Of a stretch of DNA of 35,249 nt, positions 8,135-16,301 are shown piece by piece (position 1 is the first letter of the stretch; each line of letters begins with the position of its first letter). The position numbers and the translations under genes were made by a program. The notes under the pieces are model-generated. The model searched no databases. It was not told where the DNA came from and saw nothing but the letters and a program-made list of their open reading frames with translations. Source of the DNA: a bacterium (GTDB lineage Bacteria; Vulcanimicrobiota; Xenobia; Xenobiales; Xenobiaceae); NCBI GenBank assembly GCA_030535355.1, contig JAUNIO010000033.1, forward strand, positions 1-35,249. Reading direction: 5' to 3'.

Positions 8135-9394
8135 CTAGACTTTACCGTCATCTAGACCGGCCGTTTGGCTGAATTCCTGACTGGCGGTTATATCGTCAGC
8201 TCCAGAGTAGATGGTTTCTAAGCCTTTTACCAAGTCGTCGCGATCCTCGCTGACAAAGAAATTGCGCAGCTGGCCAACGCCTTCCAATATTTTACGGGTA
8301 CCAGCATCCATGAGCTGGTGGGAGCGCTCGATCACGGTTTGCGTTTCTTCGTCGGGATAGCTGTCCGGCAGAGCGATCTGTTCGAAATCGTGACGGCCTT
8401 TTTCGGCGCGTTTGGCGAAAGCTTCAACCTGTTCTTTTAATTCAGCATCGGAAAGGTAGTTCTGCAGACGGCCTTCTACAGCACCTTCTAAGCGGGATAA
8501 ATACGTATAAGAAGGGCGTCCGGCCTGCTGTTCGCGCAGTTCTATGGTCTGTTTGGACAAGCCTACGACCTCGGGCATGATAGCCCCGCATTCTTTGCAG
8601 GTCTTGGAACCGCCGGGATTGATGACTCCGCATTTAGGACAGGCTGCTGGCTGAGCTACGGAAACCGACATGAGGCGCTTTTGTACCTTCATAAGCCGCT
8701 CACTCGACTGCAGTAAAATGGCACATCCCTCTTTTAGATTGGTGCGGTCGCGGTCTCTGAAAAAGCGGGACATCATGTTTAAGCCTACGCCCATGTGCTC
8801 CAAAGCTTTTTCAGCAGCGGGAATCAGCGTATCGACTTCGTCGCTTTCGTGGGGGCTGTTCTTGAGATCCTGGAAATCTTTGCAGAATTCCTCATAGCGT
8901 TCCTGCATCCAATTGAGCTTTGATTTAAGCGTTTCGGGAGGATATTGCTGCTTGGCAACTCCTGTAGCTACGCGCACTAATTCCTGAATGTAGGGAGATT
9001 CGGAAAACTGCGGGAAGGCTTCTTCTTCTTTGCGCATGTCTTCAAAAATGCCGAACATGTTTTTTAAAGATGTGCGCCCTTGGGCAATGCCTTGGAGAAG
9101 CTCCTCGCGATTTAAGCTGTGCCGATAATTGTTGAGCAGATTGATAGCGGCTGTAAAATCTTTCAGCGAAGCTTCAAACCGCGCCGGGGCTTTTTTGGTG
9201 AGGTCGGTATTGGGCCGTATTTTTAAGGCTTCATAAAACTGGTTAGCCAAATACTGGGCGAATTTAGTTATAAACTGCAGCTGTTCCGCGAAATCGCTCA
9301 TATTCTCTTCTTGAGTAGGGTCGCAGTCTACGATCTGAGCGGCGCGGATAACGTCATTAAAATATGGAGAAATAGAAAACTCGAATGGATCCAT
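8135..9394 (-). CDS. zinc-ribbon protein with helical N-terminal and C-terminal regions, unknown function
   Basis: 419 residues from the ATG at 9394 (MDPFEFSISPYFNDVIR). Most of the protein is predicted helical and charged. A zinc ribbon lies in the middle (CPKCGVINPGGSKTCKECGA, residues ~253-272 from this start). No signal peptide or membrane helix is seen. Residues after the ribbon are also helical, with many Glu and Arg. I did not use the longer open frame to 9559 because its N-terminal part is low-quality sequence over a palindromic promoter-like region. The in-frame ATG at 9301 (MSDFAEQL), preceded by AAGAGAAT, is another option. The gene is divergent from dsbD and 42 nt upstream of the small anchored zinc-ribbon gene, so the two proteins may act together. 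I do not recognise the family. Confidence 0.7.
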   Translation of the reverse strand: MDPFEFSISPYFNDVIRAAQIVDCDPTQEENMSDFAEQLQFITKFAQYLANQFYEALKIRPNTDLTKKAPARFEASLKDFTAAINLLNNYRHSLNREELLQGIAQGRTSLKNMFGIFEDMRKEEEAFPQFSESPYIQELVRVATGVAKQQYPPETLKSKLNWMQERYEEFCKDFQDLKNSPHESDEVDTLIPAAEKALEHMGVGLNMMSRFFRDRDRTNLKEGCAILLQSSERLMKVQKRLMSVSVAQPAACPKCGVINPGGSKTCKECGAIMPEVVGLSKQTIELREQQAGRPSYTYLSRLEGAVEGRLQNYLSDAELKEQVEAFAKRAEKGRHDFEQIALPDSYPDEETQTVIERSHQLMDAGTRKILEGVGQLRNFFVSEDRDDLVKGLETIYSGADDITASQEFSQTAGLDDGKV

Positions 9395-9448
9395 AAACCG
9401 ATGCTTTCTAGTTTGCTTAGAGGTAACCTGCTTTGTGTGAACTGTAAT

Positions 9449-9462
9449 GTTATCTAGATAAC
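9449..9462. promoter_or_regulatory. 14-bp perfect palindrome in the divergent promoter region
   Basis: GTTATCTAGATAAC is a perfect palindrome between the divergent zinc-ribbon gene and dsbD. A dimeric repressor or activator operator is possible. No second copy was noticed in the gap. Confidence 0.35.
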
Positions 9463-9586
9463 AAAAGTGCTGCTGGTCCGGGCAGATGTCTTGTTGCTTT
9501 TTAGGTACAAGGTTTGCTAAACTAGAGGCAGCTAGAGGCGGCAAGATGAGATAACGCAAGATAACGCTGAAATAGGAAAGACGATT

Positions 9587-11437
9587 ATGGCAGCTTTACT
9601 TAACCGAACAAAAATGGTAGCCCCCCGCAAATCGCTGTTTATGCTGATATTTGTGCTGGCAGCTTTTTGCGGAAATACTCTGGGATATGCCCAGGAGAGC
9701 GCAGCTGAGACAGAGCTAGTGCAAGTCAGCCTAACCTCTGACAGAGAAACCCTGCGTCCAGGAGAAAGCTGCCGCCTGCGCTTGCTCTTTACTATCGCTC
9801 CTGGTTACCATATTTACGCTCCCGATCCCGGAGAGATCGGTAAACCCACCCAGGCTGGCTGGCAGCTGCCGGCAGGAGCTGTAATAACTGAAGAGACTTG
9901 GCCCGTTGCGCAAGCCGCCGAGCAGGATGGTTTTAAATGCAATCTCTACAGCGGTAAAGCCGAAGTCTCCGCAGTTTTGCGCATAGCTGACACCGCGCCC
10001 GCAGGAGAACAGCTACTGATAGAAGCGCATCCCAGCTGGCTGGTGTGTGGGCAGCAGTGCGTTCCTGGCCGGGCGTCGGTTAAAATAGCTCTTTCAGTTA
10101 CTGGAGACACATTTACTGGGAATACGTCTGCGGACAAAGTTTCCGGTACCCAGGATGTATCCCAGGCTAAGTTACCCTCACATCTGCCCTCTGAACTGTC
10201 AGGAGGGCTGGCCGCAGCTGTTGGATTGGCGTTTTTAGGCGGAATAATCCTCAATCTTATGCCCTGTGTTTTTCCGGTATTGTCTATTAAGGCCTTGGAA
10301 CTAGTGCAGACCAGTCAGGCCGATTTATCAGCTCAGCGCCGCCGGGCTTGGGCTTACAGCGCCGGGGTTATCGTATCTTTTTGGCTGGCGGCTCTGCTGC
10401 TGAATGTCCTGCGCGGCCTGGGGCAGCAGATCGGCTGGGGGTTTCAGATGCAGTCGCCTTATTTTGTTATCAGCGCGGCTTATGTATTTGTGGCCTTGGC
10501 CTTCAATCTGCTGGGATTCTATGAAATAGGATTGAGCCTGACCCGTTTGGGCGACGGGGGATCGCAGGCGCGCAGTTCTTTTATCAGCGGCGTTTTGGCT
10601 GTAGTGGTAGCTACTCCCTGTACAGCGCCGTTTATGGGCGCGGCGCTGGGATATGCTTTAACGGTTCCCTGGTATGAAAATCTGCTGATATTTACCGCTT
10701 TGGGGTGCGGTTTGGCACTGCCGCTGCTTGTGCTGGCTTTTTGGCCGGCTTGGCAGCGTCTTTTGCCGCGCCCTGGCGGCTGGATGGTGGTGCTGCGCCA
10801 AGCGTTAGCTTTCCCTCTGCTGCTGACCGCTGTCTATTTCGCCTGGGTCGCCGACGTGCAGGCCGGTCCTTATGTCAGCGCCGCTATGCTGGCTGGCTGG
10901 GTCGCTTTGGGCGCGGCAGTCTGGCTGTATGGGCGCTGGGGGCAATACGGAGCGCGGGGAATTTGCGGTCTAGCTTTGGGCTTGGCTTTAGGAGGCTGGC
11001 TTTTCGGCGGATACGTTTATTACGCTCAGATTCAGCGCACTATTTCTGTTGGCAAGGAAACTGAGCTTGGGAGCACGGCCAAGACGGAAACGCTCGGTCC
11101 CTGGCAGCCTTGGACGGCACAGGCGGCGGAACAGGCTGCCGCTGCAGGACGGAAAATTTTTATCGATTTTGGGGCTTCTTGGTGTTTGACCTGCCAAGTC
11201 AACGAACGCGCTGTGCTGCAGCAAAAACGGGTGCTTGACGCTTTTGCAGAGCATGGCGTTTTATTGCTGAAAGCCGACTGGACCAATTACGATCCGGAAA
11301 TCACTAAAGCTCTGGAGCGCTTTGGGCGCAGCGGCGTGCCGCTTTACGTGTACTATAATGGTGAAACGCCGCCGGTGCCGCAGATTCTGCCGGAAGTTAT
11401 CACCGCTGACTATTTGATAGAGTTGGTTGGCAAATAG
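9587..11437 (+). CDS. dsbD: thiol:disulfide interchange protein DsbD
   Basis: Inner-membrane electron conduit that carries reducing power from cytoplasmic thioredoxin to periplasmic thiol proteins. A signal peptide lies at residues 1-~35 (hydrophobic core LFMLIFVLAAFCG, likely cut after GYA). The periplasmic DsbD-alpha domain has C154 and C158 (WLVCGQQC). The transmembrane domain begins around 207, with the paired cysteines C227 (LMPCVFPVLSIKAL) and C345 (ATPCTAPFMG). The C-terminal thioredoxin-like domain has WCLTC (C533, C536). All six expected redox cysteines are present, and 616 residues is usual for full-length DsbD. ATG 9587 is 6 nt after AGGAAAG. Directly after the stop a repeat cluster begins. 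No cytochrome c biogenesis or Dsb partner is nearby. Confidence 0.95.
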   Translation: MAALLNRTKMVAPRKSLFMLIFVLAAFCGNTLGYAQESAAETELVQVSLTSDRETLRPGESCRLRLLFTIAPGYHIYAPDPGEIGKPTQAGWQLPAGAVITEETWPVAQAAEQDGFKCNLYSGKAEVSAVLRIADTAPAGEQLLIEAHPSWLVCGQQCVPGRASVKIALSVTGDTFTGNTSADKVSGTQDVSQAKLPSHLPSELSGGLAAAVGLAFLGGIILNLMPCVFPVLSIKALELVQTSQADLSAQRRRAWAYSAGVIVSFWLAALLLNVLRGLGQQIGWGFQMQSPYFVISAAYVFVALAFNLLGFYEIGLSLTRLGDGGSQARSSFISGVLAVVVATPCTAPFMGAALGYALTVPWYENLLIFTALGCGLALPLLVLAFWPAWQRLLPRPGGWMVVLRQALAFPLLLTAVYFAWVADVQAGPYVSAAMLAGWVALGAAVWLYGRWGQYGARGICGLALGLALGGWLFGGYVYYAQIQRTISVGKETELGSTAKTETLGPWQPWTAQAAEQAAAAGRKIFIDFGASWCLTCQVNERAVLQQKRVLDAFAEHGVLLLKADWTNYDPEITKALERFGRSGVPLYVYYNGETPPVPQILPEVITADYLIELVGK

Positions 11438-11798
11438 TTTAACATCGTTTAGTTAGCGATCAGTTAACTTGCGAACAATCTGACTCCCCCTAAAGGTAAT
11501 ATCATTTAGTTAGCGATTAGCTAACCTGCGAAACTATCTGACTCCCCCTAAAGGATGGGAGGGGGAGAAGTCGCGACTGCGACAGAGGGGGTGCCCAAGA
11601 CTGTTGGGGAATCGAGGTTTAGCTTATGTTGTAGGCTAGCTTGTACCCGGGCATAAACGTAGCGATAGTTGTATATGAGTAAACATTTCCAATGTCATTG
11701 AGCCTTAACTAGATGACATTGCCCCTAAAGGATGGGAGGGGGAGAAGTCGCGAATGCGACAGATGGGGCAAGACAGTTGGGAAAATTGGCTGTGCTGG
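11438..11798. repeat. repeat-filled gap after dsbD (nested element copies)
   Basis: This 361-bp gap is almost all element sequence. An older copy in minus orientation runs from 11440 to 11496 and resumes at 11732 to about 11790. A full 225-bp copy (11497-11721) is inserted into it. The older copy stops short of its other end, just before the stop codon of the SRPBCC gene. No gene and no intrinsic terminator with a T-run was seen. Confidence 0.8.
11497..11721 (-). mobile_element. full-length 225-bp MITE-like element nested in another copy, 10-bp target duplication
   Basis: It begins TAATATCATTTAGTTAGC and ends with the inverse of CAATGTCATCTAGTTAAG. It is the same length as the copy at 4296-4520 and opposite in orientation. 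It interrupts a second copy at its CCCCTAAAGG site: that decamer occurs at 11487-11496 and again at 11722-11731, a perfect 10-bp direct repeat. Joining the flanks restores a continuous element sequence (CTCCCCCTAAAGG then ATGGGAGGGGG). This is direct evidence of past mobility. Confidence 0.85.
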
Positions 11799-12614
11799 CT
11801 AAGAGTTTTCCGCTAACAGCGCGTCGTGTAGGCGCCCTAGGGCTTTGCTCATTTCGCCTTCAATTTCTTTAAGCGCATCAGCGCTTAAATTCTCATCAAA
11901 ACTGGAACCGCGGATGCAGATGGCTTTGCGGTCACTGTTGACCTCAAAAGATTTCATCTCGATGTAGCCTTGTATCTCATCCCAGCTGATGATCAGTTCA
12001 TGATCGGTGACGACCAGGACCTTGCCGGTGACGGTTTTGCCGGTGCGCAGCACTAAATTTACCGGCTCGCCAATATCGTCCGGAATAGTCCCCGAATCGG
12101 TGAGCCAGCTGGCCAGACCATCTTCGCTCTGATAATAGCGCATGAGCTGTTTCTTTTCGTAACCTGAGCCTGTTAGGGCAAAAAAATTGCGGCGGTGTCT
12201 GCCCCAATATTTTTCTAGGTAAATTTTCAGAGCCGCCATGGACATCATCCAGCCGGAATTGGCGTCGCCAGCGCCTTCAGCTCCTTCGGCTCCAGGGCCC
12301 GTTTCAACGACTTCAATACGCGATCCCATGCCGTAATTGCGGATAGATACCGTAATGGTTTGGGTACCCAGCCCAGGAATTATGGCCTTATAGACGATTT
12401 TTGTGGGCGGTTTTATCTCAGAAATAATATATTTGGAATTATATCCGAAGCGTTCCCAGGTCATGGTTATTTTGCTGCCTAGCCCGGGCCAGCCGCTGAC
12501 TTTATCGCAGTACCATTGGGCTAAATGATTACCTTCGGTCCAAGCATCAAAGGCTTTTTCAATGGGGACTTCCGCTATGATGAATTTTTTAACTTCAGGT
12601 CTTCCTATGGACAT
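11799..12614 (-). CDS. SRPBCC (AHSA1/START-like) family protein, probably two domains
   Basis: Residues ~1-140 match the SRPBCC/AHSA1 ligand-binding fold, with an N-terminal strand, then PIEKAFDAWTEGNHLAQWYCD, WPGLGSKITMTWERFG, a beta-sheet region ending SRIEVVETGPG, and the C-terminal helix with SGWMMSMAALKIYLEKY. After this helix come ~120 more residues (ADGLASWLTDSG-like start, then TGKTVTGKVLVV and ELIISWDEIQGYIEMKSF). They could be a second, divergent copy of the same fold; this is inference. Family members bind small hydrophobic ligands or act as stress co-factors. No membrane segment is present. ATG 12614 has AGG 7 nt upstream. The gene lies downstream of the YccF-like gene on the same strand, 175 bp apart. 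Confidence 0.75.
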   Translation of the reverse strand: MSIGRPEVKKFIIAEVPIEKAFDAWTEGNHLAQWYCDKVSGWPGLGSKITMTWERFGYNSKYIISEIKPPTKIVYKAIIPGLGTQTITVSIRNYGMGSRIEVVETGPGAEGAEGAGDANSGWMMSMAALKIYLEKYWGRHRRNFFALTGSGYEKKQLMRYYQSEDGLASWLTDSGTIPDDIGEPVNLVLRTGKTVTGKVLVVTDHELIISWDEIQGYIEMKSFEVNSDRKAICIRGSSFDENLSADALKEIEGEMSKALGRLHDALLAENS

Positions 12615-12789
12615 GATTTACCTAACTCTATATATGCTTGTTTATTGATGTTAGCTTTATTTGTGCTGATATGTGTATGTGGGTGGCAGTTCCTACAGCT
12701 ATGGGGTGCCTTGTTCCCGATTATAAGCTGGGTTGAGAATCTGGGGCGAGACGCACTGGGCACGCTGAATGTAACCTTGGCGCTGGATT

Positions 12790-13158
12790 TTATTGAGATT
12801 CTTTAACTTGGGCCCCGAAAGGCATGAGGGAAAGCTGAGCCAGTTTTAAACATTGATAGCCGACGGGAATGCCGATTATGGTAATAAAGTAAGATAATGC
12901 TAAAGTTGCATATCCTAGGGCCAGTTCCCAGCCGCAGAGAATGATCCAAATGGCGTTGATAAAGAGGGAAACATTGCCTCCCTCATAGACAATCTCTTTC
13001 CCAAAAGGAAAAAAAGCCAGCTTGGCTAGCTTAAAGCACTGATTGCCTACGGGTATGCCGATTATGGTTAGATACATAATACATCCTGCGGCTATCCAGG
13101 ACAAGCCGCCGACGAGACCGCCAAAGAGGAACCAAATGATATTGGCTAAGGTTTGCAT
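12790..13158 (-). CDS. YccF-like inner-membrane protein
   Basis: 122 residues with two internally repeated YccF-type halves. Each half has a membrane segment followed by the signature IIGIPVGNQCFKLAKL..FPFG (first) and IIGIPVGYQCLKLAQL..MPFG (second). The start segment MQTLANIIWFLFGGL matches the family's usual beginning, and its ATG at 13158 has GAGG 6 nt upstream. Longer in-frame starts exist (MSRPPGIVK at 13206 or earlier), but they add a poorly conserved tail. Known relatives are small inner-membrane proteins of unknown role. The 175 bp after it holds no clear gene. Confidence 0.85.
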   Translation of the reverse strand: MQTLANIIWFLFGGLVGGLSWIAAGCIMYLTIIGIPVGNQCFKLAKLAFFPFGKEIVYEGGNVSLFINAIWIILCGWELALGYATLALSYFITIIGIPVGYQCLKLAQLSLMPFGAQVKESQ

Positions 13159-13312
13159 GGGGAACCTCAAAAGTTTTAATAATTTCACAATGCCTGGCGG
13201 GCGTGACATATCCTTTTCATAACTGTGACAGACAGGCCTGTGGCAGGTGGAGATGCACACCGGGCAGTTTATGCAGGTTCTTTTGGAAGCGCCGCTTTAT
13301 ATCCTTCAAGTT

Positions 13313-13343
13313 CGAGGTCATTGAGTCTTAATAAATGATATTG
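13313..13343 (-). repeat. remnant end of the dispersed element
   Basis: GTCATTGAGTCTTAATAAAT followed by GATATTG resembles the right end of the copy at 11497-11721 (GTCATTGAGCCTTAACTAGA then TGACATTG). Only this terminal palindromic module is left. It lies about 50 bp upstream of the first M16 gene. Confidence 0.5.
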
Positions 13344-13390
13344 AAGTTTTGTTAGGGGGAGAAAAAAATGTTTGTATAGAAAGGCGCAAG

Positions 13391-14836
13391 GTGAACAATA
13401 TAGTCAGTAACTGTCAGAAACGCGTTTTAGCCAACGGTTTAACCGCAATTTTTTGTTATCGTCCCCAAGCGCCTCTCTTTTCCGCCTGCATAACCTCCCG
13501 GGTAGGCAGTGTCAATGAAGGCCCTGGCCTTACCGGTGTTTCTCATTTCTTAGAGCACCTCATGTTCAAGGGAACTGAACTTCTGGGAACTTTGGATTAT
13601 TCCGCTGAAGTACCCCTGCTGCAGCAGATTGACAGCTTAGCGCAAGAGCGTCTGCAGGAGCAGGCAAAATTGCGCACCTGCTATGCCGGCGGCCAGAAAG
13701 AATGCGTAGAGCGCTTAACTTCCCAAATAAGCAGTTTAGAAGCAGAATTAAAGCCCTTGTCTGTTCCCAATGAGATGTGGACTATTTACCAGCGCCATGG
13801 CGGAGTGGGGCTGAACGCAGGCACGGGCTGTGACGGTACCCGGTATTATGTCACTCTGCCCAAAAATAAGTTGGAATTGTGGGCGTTTCTAGAAGCTGAT
13901 CGCCTGCGCACTCCAGTGTTTAGAGAGTTTTACGCAGAGCGTGAAGTTGTGCAGGAAGAGCGGCGTTTGCGCGTGGACAATGATCCCGACGGTACGCTTT
14001 ACGAACAGGTTAACGCACTGTTAAATTTGGGTTCTCCATACGAAGCGCCTATCGTGGGATGGCCCCGCGATTTGCAGACATTAACCCGTGAAGCCGTGCA
14101 GCGTTACTTCGCCGAGTATTATGCGCCTGCTAATTTGGTCGTTTGCCTAGTTGGAGACTTGGACGAACAAGAGGTTTGGTGTACTCTTGAGCGTTACTTT
14201 AGCGATATTCCTGCCCGTTCAGCGCCTCCGCTGCGTTTTGCTGACCGGGGAGTCCAGATCGGTGAAAGGCGGGTAGTTATACCGTATGCGGCTAGTCCCC
14301 ATCTGCTGATTGGCTATCCCGGCCCTAAGCCTGGGCATGACGATCAGTACGCTTTGGATGTAGCCTGTGAGATATTGTCAGGCAGCCGCAATTCTCGCTT
14401 TTATCGCAACTTAGTGGAAAGCGGACTGGCCTACTATGCCAGTATTGATCAGCGCTCGCGGGCTTGGGATAACGCGCTGCTGCTAAACTTGTATCCCCAG
14501 GCTGAGCATACATCTGCAGAACTGGAAAAAGCAGCATATCGAGAAATCAGCGGCTTAGTTAACGATGGCCCTACGGAAATGGAAATGGAGCGCGTATATA
14601 CTAGACTGCGCGTGGACTGGCTGGAATCTCTGCGCTCACCGGCAGATTTAGCCAGCTCTTTAGCTGAAGCTGAAGCATTTCGCGGAGGGTGGGAACAGTT
14701 CGACGATTTGGATCGTTATATGGCGGTTACCGCCAGCGATATCCCCAGGGTTTTGCGGCAGTATCTGCAAGACGGGCAGCGCAGTGTTGGGGAAATTGTG
14801 ACCAAAGTGGAAAACCAAAGCGGGAATATAGGATAA
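13391..14836 (+). CDS. M16 zinc metallopeptidase, catalytic subunit
   Basis: Pitrilysin/processing-peptidase family (M16). The inverted zinc motif HFLEH lies at residues 52-56 (VSHFLEHLMFKGT). The third ligand is expected in EREVVQEERR, around residues 187-195. A ~75-residue, partly coiled-coil insertion (DYSAEVPLLQQIDSL to about SSLEAELKPL) separates the zinc helix from GLNAGTGCDGTRYYVTLP, as in a subset of M16B proteins. The C-terminal half holds SGSRNSRFYRNLVESGLAYY. It has no signal peptide, so it is probably cytoplasmic. The start is GTG 13391, 6 nt after AAAGG; the open frame extends upstream but without support. It is followed after 5 nt by a second M16 gene lacking the zinc motif, so the two probably form a heterodimer. 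Confidence 0.9.
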   Translation: MNNIVSNCQKRVLANGLTAIFCYRPQAPLFSACITSRVGSVNEGPGLTGVSHFLEHLMFKGTELLGTLDYSAEVPLLQQIDSLAQERLQEQAKLRTCYAGGQKECVERLTSQISSLEAELKPLSVPNEMWTIYQRHGGVGLNAGTGCDGTRYYVTLPKNKLELWAFLEADRLRTPVFREFYAEREVVQEERRLRVDNDPDGTLYEQVNALLNLGSPYEAPIVGWPRDLQTLTREAVQRYFAEYYAPANLVVCLVGDLDEQEVWCTLERYFSDIPARSAPPLRFADRGVQIGERRVVIPYAASPHLLIGYPGPKPGHDDQYALDVACEILSGSRNSRFYRNLVESGLAYYASIDQRSRAWDNALLLNLYPQAEHTSAELEKAAYREISGLVNDGPTEMEMERVYTRLRVDWLESLRSPADLASSLAEAEAFRGGWEQFDDLDRYMAVTASDIPRVLRQYLQDGQRSVGEIVTKVENQSGNIG

Positions 14837-14841
14837 TTGCG

Positions 14842-16227
14842 ATGACTGATACTAAAGGCAAAATCTCTAAGGGGCGTCAGCTGATCGAGCGCATGCGCTT
14901 TCCCGATTTGCAGTGGCGTATCCCTAGGATCGGCGAAGATGTGGGGCGTACAGTCCTGTCCAATGGGTTAGTTCTATATACTTTTCCCGATAAAAGTCTG
15001 CCTCTTTTCAATCTGGACTTTAGAGCCAGGGGGGGAACACTGCACGAAGAGCGCAGGCGCAAACGTTTGGCGTCTGTCGCGCAAGCTTTGCTGCGCCTCG
15101 GGGGCACTGAACGCCATGCCCCTGAAGAGTTTGACGAACTTTTAGATTTTCACGGGCTAACGTTACAGGGACAGGCCCGTTTGGAGACAACCGCCCTGTC
15201 TTGCTGGGGACTTGCGGAAAAATTACCAGTAGCTATAGACTTGCTGCTGGAAGCTGTCACCCAGCCGCGTTTTGATAACGGCAAACTGGATATTATTAAA
15301 GAGCAGTGGCGGGAAGCTCTGCGGCGCCGCAATGACGATCCTACCGAAGTTGCCAGCCGCGAATTTGGCTATCTGCTCTATGGCGATGACCCTCAGGGAT
15401 GGGACGACAATTGGGAAGACATAGAGGCTTTTACGGCGGCGGATATTCGTTGCTGGCACGAGATGGTCTGGGACCCTGGACATTGTTTTCTGGCGGCCAG
15501 CGGCGATTTTGAAACGGCTCAGCTGATAGAGCTTTTAGAAGAGCGTTTTGTTGCTTGGCCTAACTGCTGTCATGCGCTCCCCAATATCCCCGCTTTAAAG
15601 GGGCAGGCCAATTATGGAACGCATCTTATCGCTCGCGAGAGCAGCCAGAGCTGTATCTGTATGGGATCTCTGGGGGTGGACCGCTATGATGCGCAGCTGC
15701 CTGCCATTAAAATAGCTAACTATATCTTCGGGGCAGGCGGGTTTTCCTCGCGTCTGATGGATAAAGTGCGCACCCGGGAAGGCTTGGCGTATAGCATATA
15801 TTCCGGTGTGGATTTAACTCTGCGCCGGAGGGGCAGAGTCATCGTCAGCGTGCAGACTCGCACTGATGCTTCCCAAAAGGTAATGGATTGTGTCGCGGCG
15901 GAGATGGAAAATATGCGCAGCAGCCTGGTGAGCCCTGAAGAACTGGAACAGGCCCGGGAATCCTTAGTTAATTCGACCTATATGGCTTTTGCCGATACGG
16001 AAGAATCGCTCAGGAATCTGATGCAGCTGGAAGTAATCGGCTGGCCAAGCGATTATTATGAAACTCTGCTGAGTAATTATAGAGAGGTCACGCGAGAAGA
16101 AGTAGGCGAGGTCTCCCAACGCCTTTTCCGTCCTCAGGATTTGCTGACCGTAGTTGTGGGAGACAGAGACGTTTTAGCAAAAAGCTGTCCGCAAAGCCTG
16201 CAGTGGGAGCAGCGCGAAATTAAATAA
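14842..16227 (+). CDS. M16-family non-catalytic partner subunit
   Basis: 461 residues of M16 fold. It has LSNGLVLYTFPDKSLPLFNLDFRARGG at the start, but where HxxEH should stand the helix reads RLASVAQALLRLGG, so zinc ligands are absent. The second half keeps the R/Y substrate-handling region (GGFSSRLMDKVRTREGLAYS, residues ~304-323). In known bacterial M16B heterodimers one subunit carries the zinc site and the other the R/Y pair, which fits this gene and its upstream neighbour. ATG 14842 begins 5 nt after the previous stop, with AGGA about 9 nt upstream. A perfect 11-bp hairpin follows the stop. Confidence 0.9.
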   Translation: MTDTKGKISKGRQLIERMRFPDLQWRIPRIGEDVGRTVLSNGLVLYTFPDKSLPLFNLDFRARGGTLHEERRRKRLASVAQALLRLGGTERHAPEEFDELLDFHGLTLQGQARLETTALSCWGLAEKLPVAIDLLLEAVTQPRFDNGKLDIIKEQWREALRRRNDDPTEVASREFGYLLYGDDPQGWDDNWEDIEAFTAADIRCWHEMVWDPGHCFLAASGDFETAQLIELLEERFVAWPNCCHALPNIPALKGQANYGTHLIARESSQSCICMGSLGVDRYDAQLPAIKIANYIFGAGGFSSRLMDKVRTREGLAYSIYSGVDLTLRRRGRVIVSVQTRTDASQKVMDCVAAEMENMRSSLVSPEELEQARESLVNSTYMAFADTEESLRNLMQLEVIGWPSDYYETLLSNYREVTREEVGEVSQRLFRPQDLLTVVVGDRDVLAKSCPQSLQWEQREIK

Positions 16228-16228
16228 T

Positions 16229-16260
16229 ATGCCGCTGAGCGGCCTGGGTCTCAGCGGCAT
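16229..16260. terminator. hairpin after the M16 pair
   Basis: ATGCCGCTGAG (16229-16239) pairs perfectly with CTCAGCGGCAT (16250-16260) around a 10-nt loop. It starts 2 nt after the stop. There is no T-run on either strand. It lies between convergent genes. Confidence 0.65.
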
Positions 16261-16301
16261 GATTGAAGTGCTTGATGTGGGTGTAGCTTGTTTGAGTTCC
16301 G

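Noticed and set aside
12648-12806. Small plus-strand ORF encoding a ~52-residue hydrophobic peptide (MLALFVLICVCGWQF start)
   Set aside because: No Shine-Dalgarno precedes it, and it overlaps the end of the YccF-like gene on the other strand. Hydrophobicity alone is not enough.
14689-14841. N-terminal extension of the second M16 gene overlapping the first
   Set aside because: The extension reads the first M16 gene in another frame. The ATG at 14842 begins the family-like sequence 5 nt after the preceding stop.
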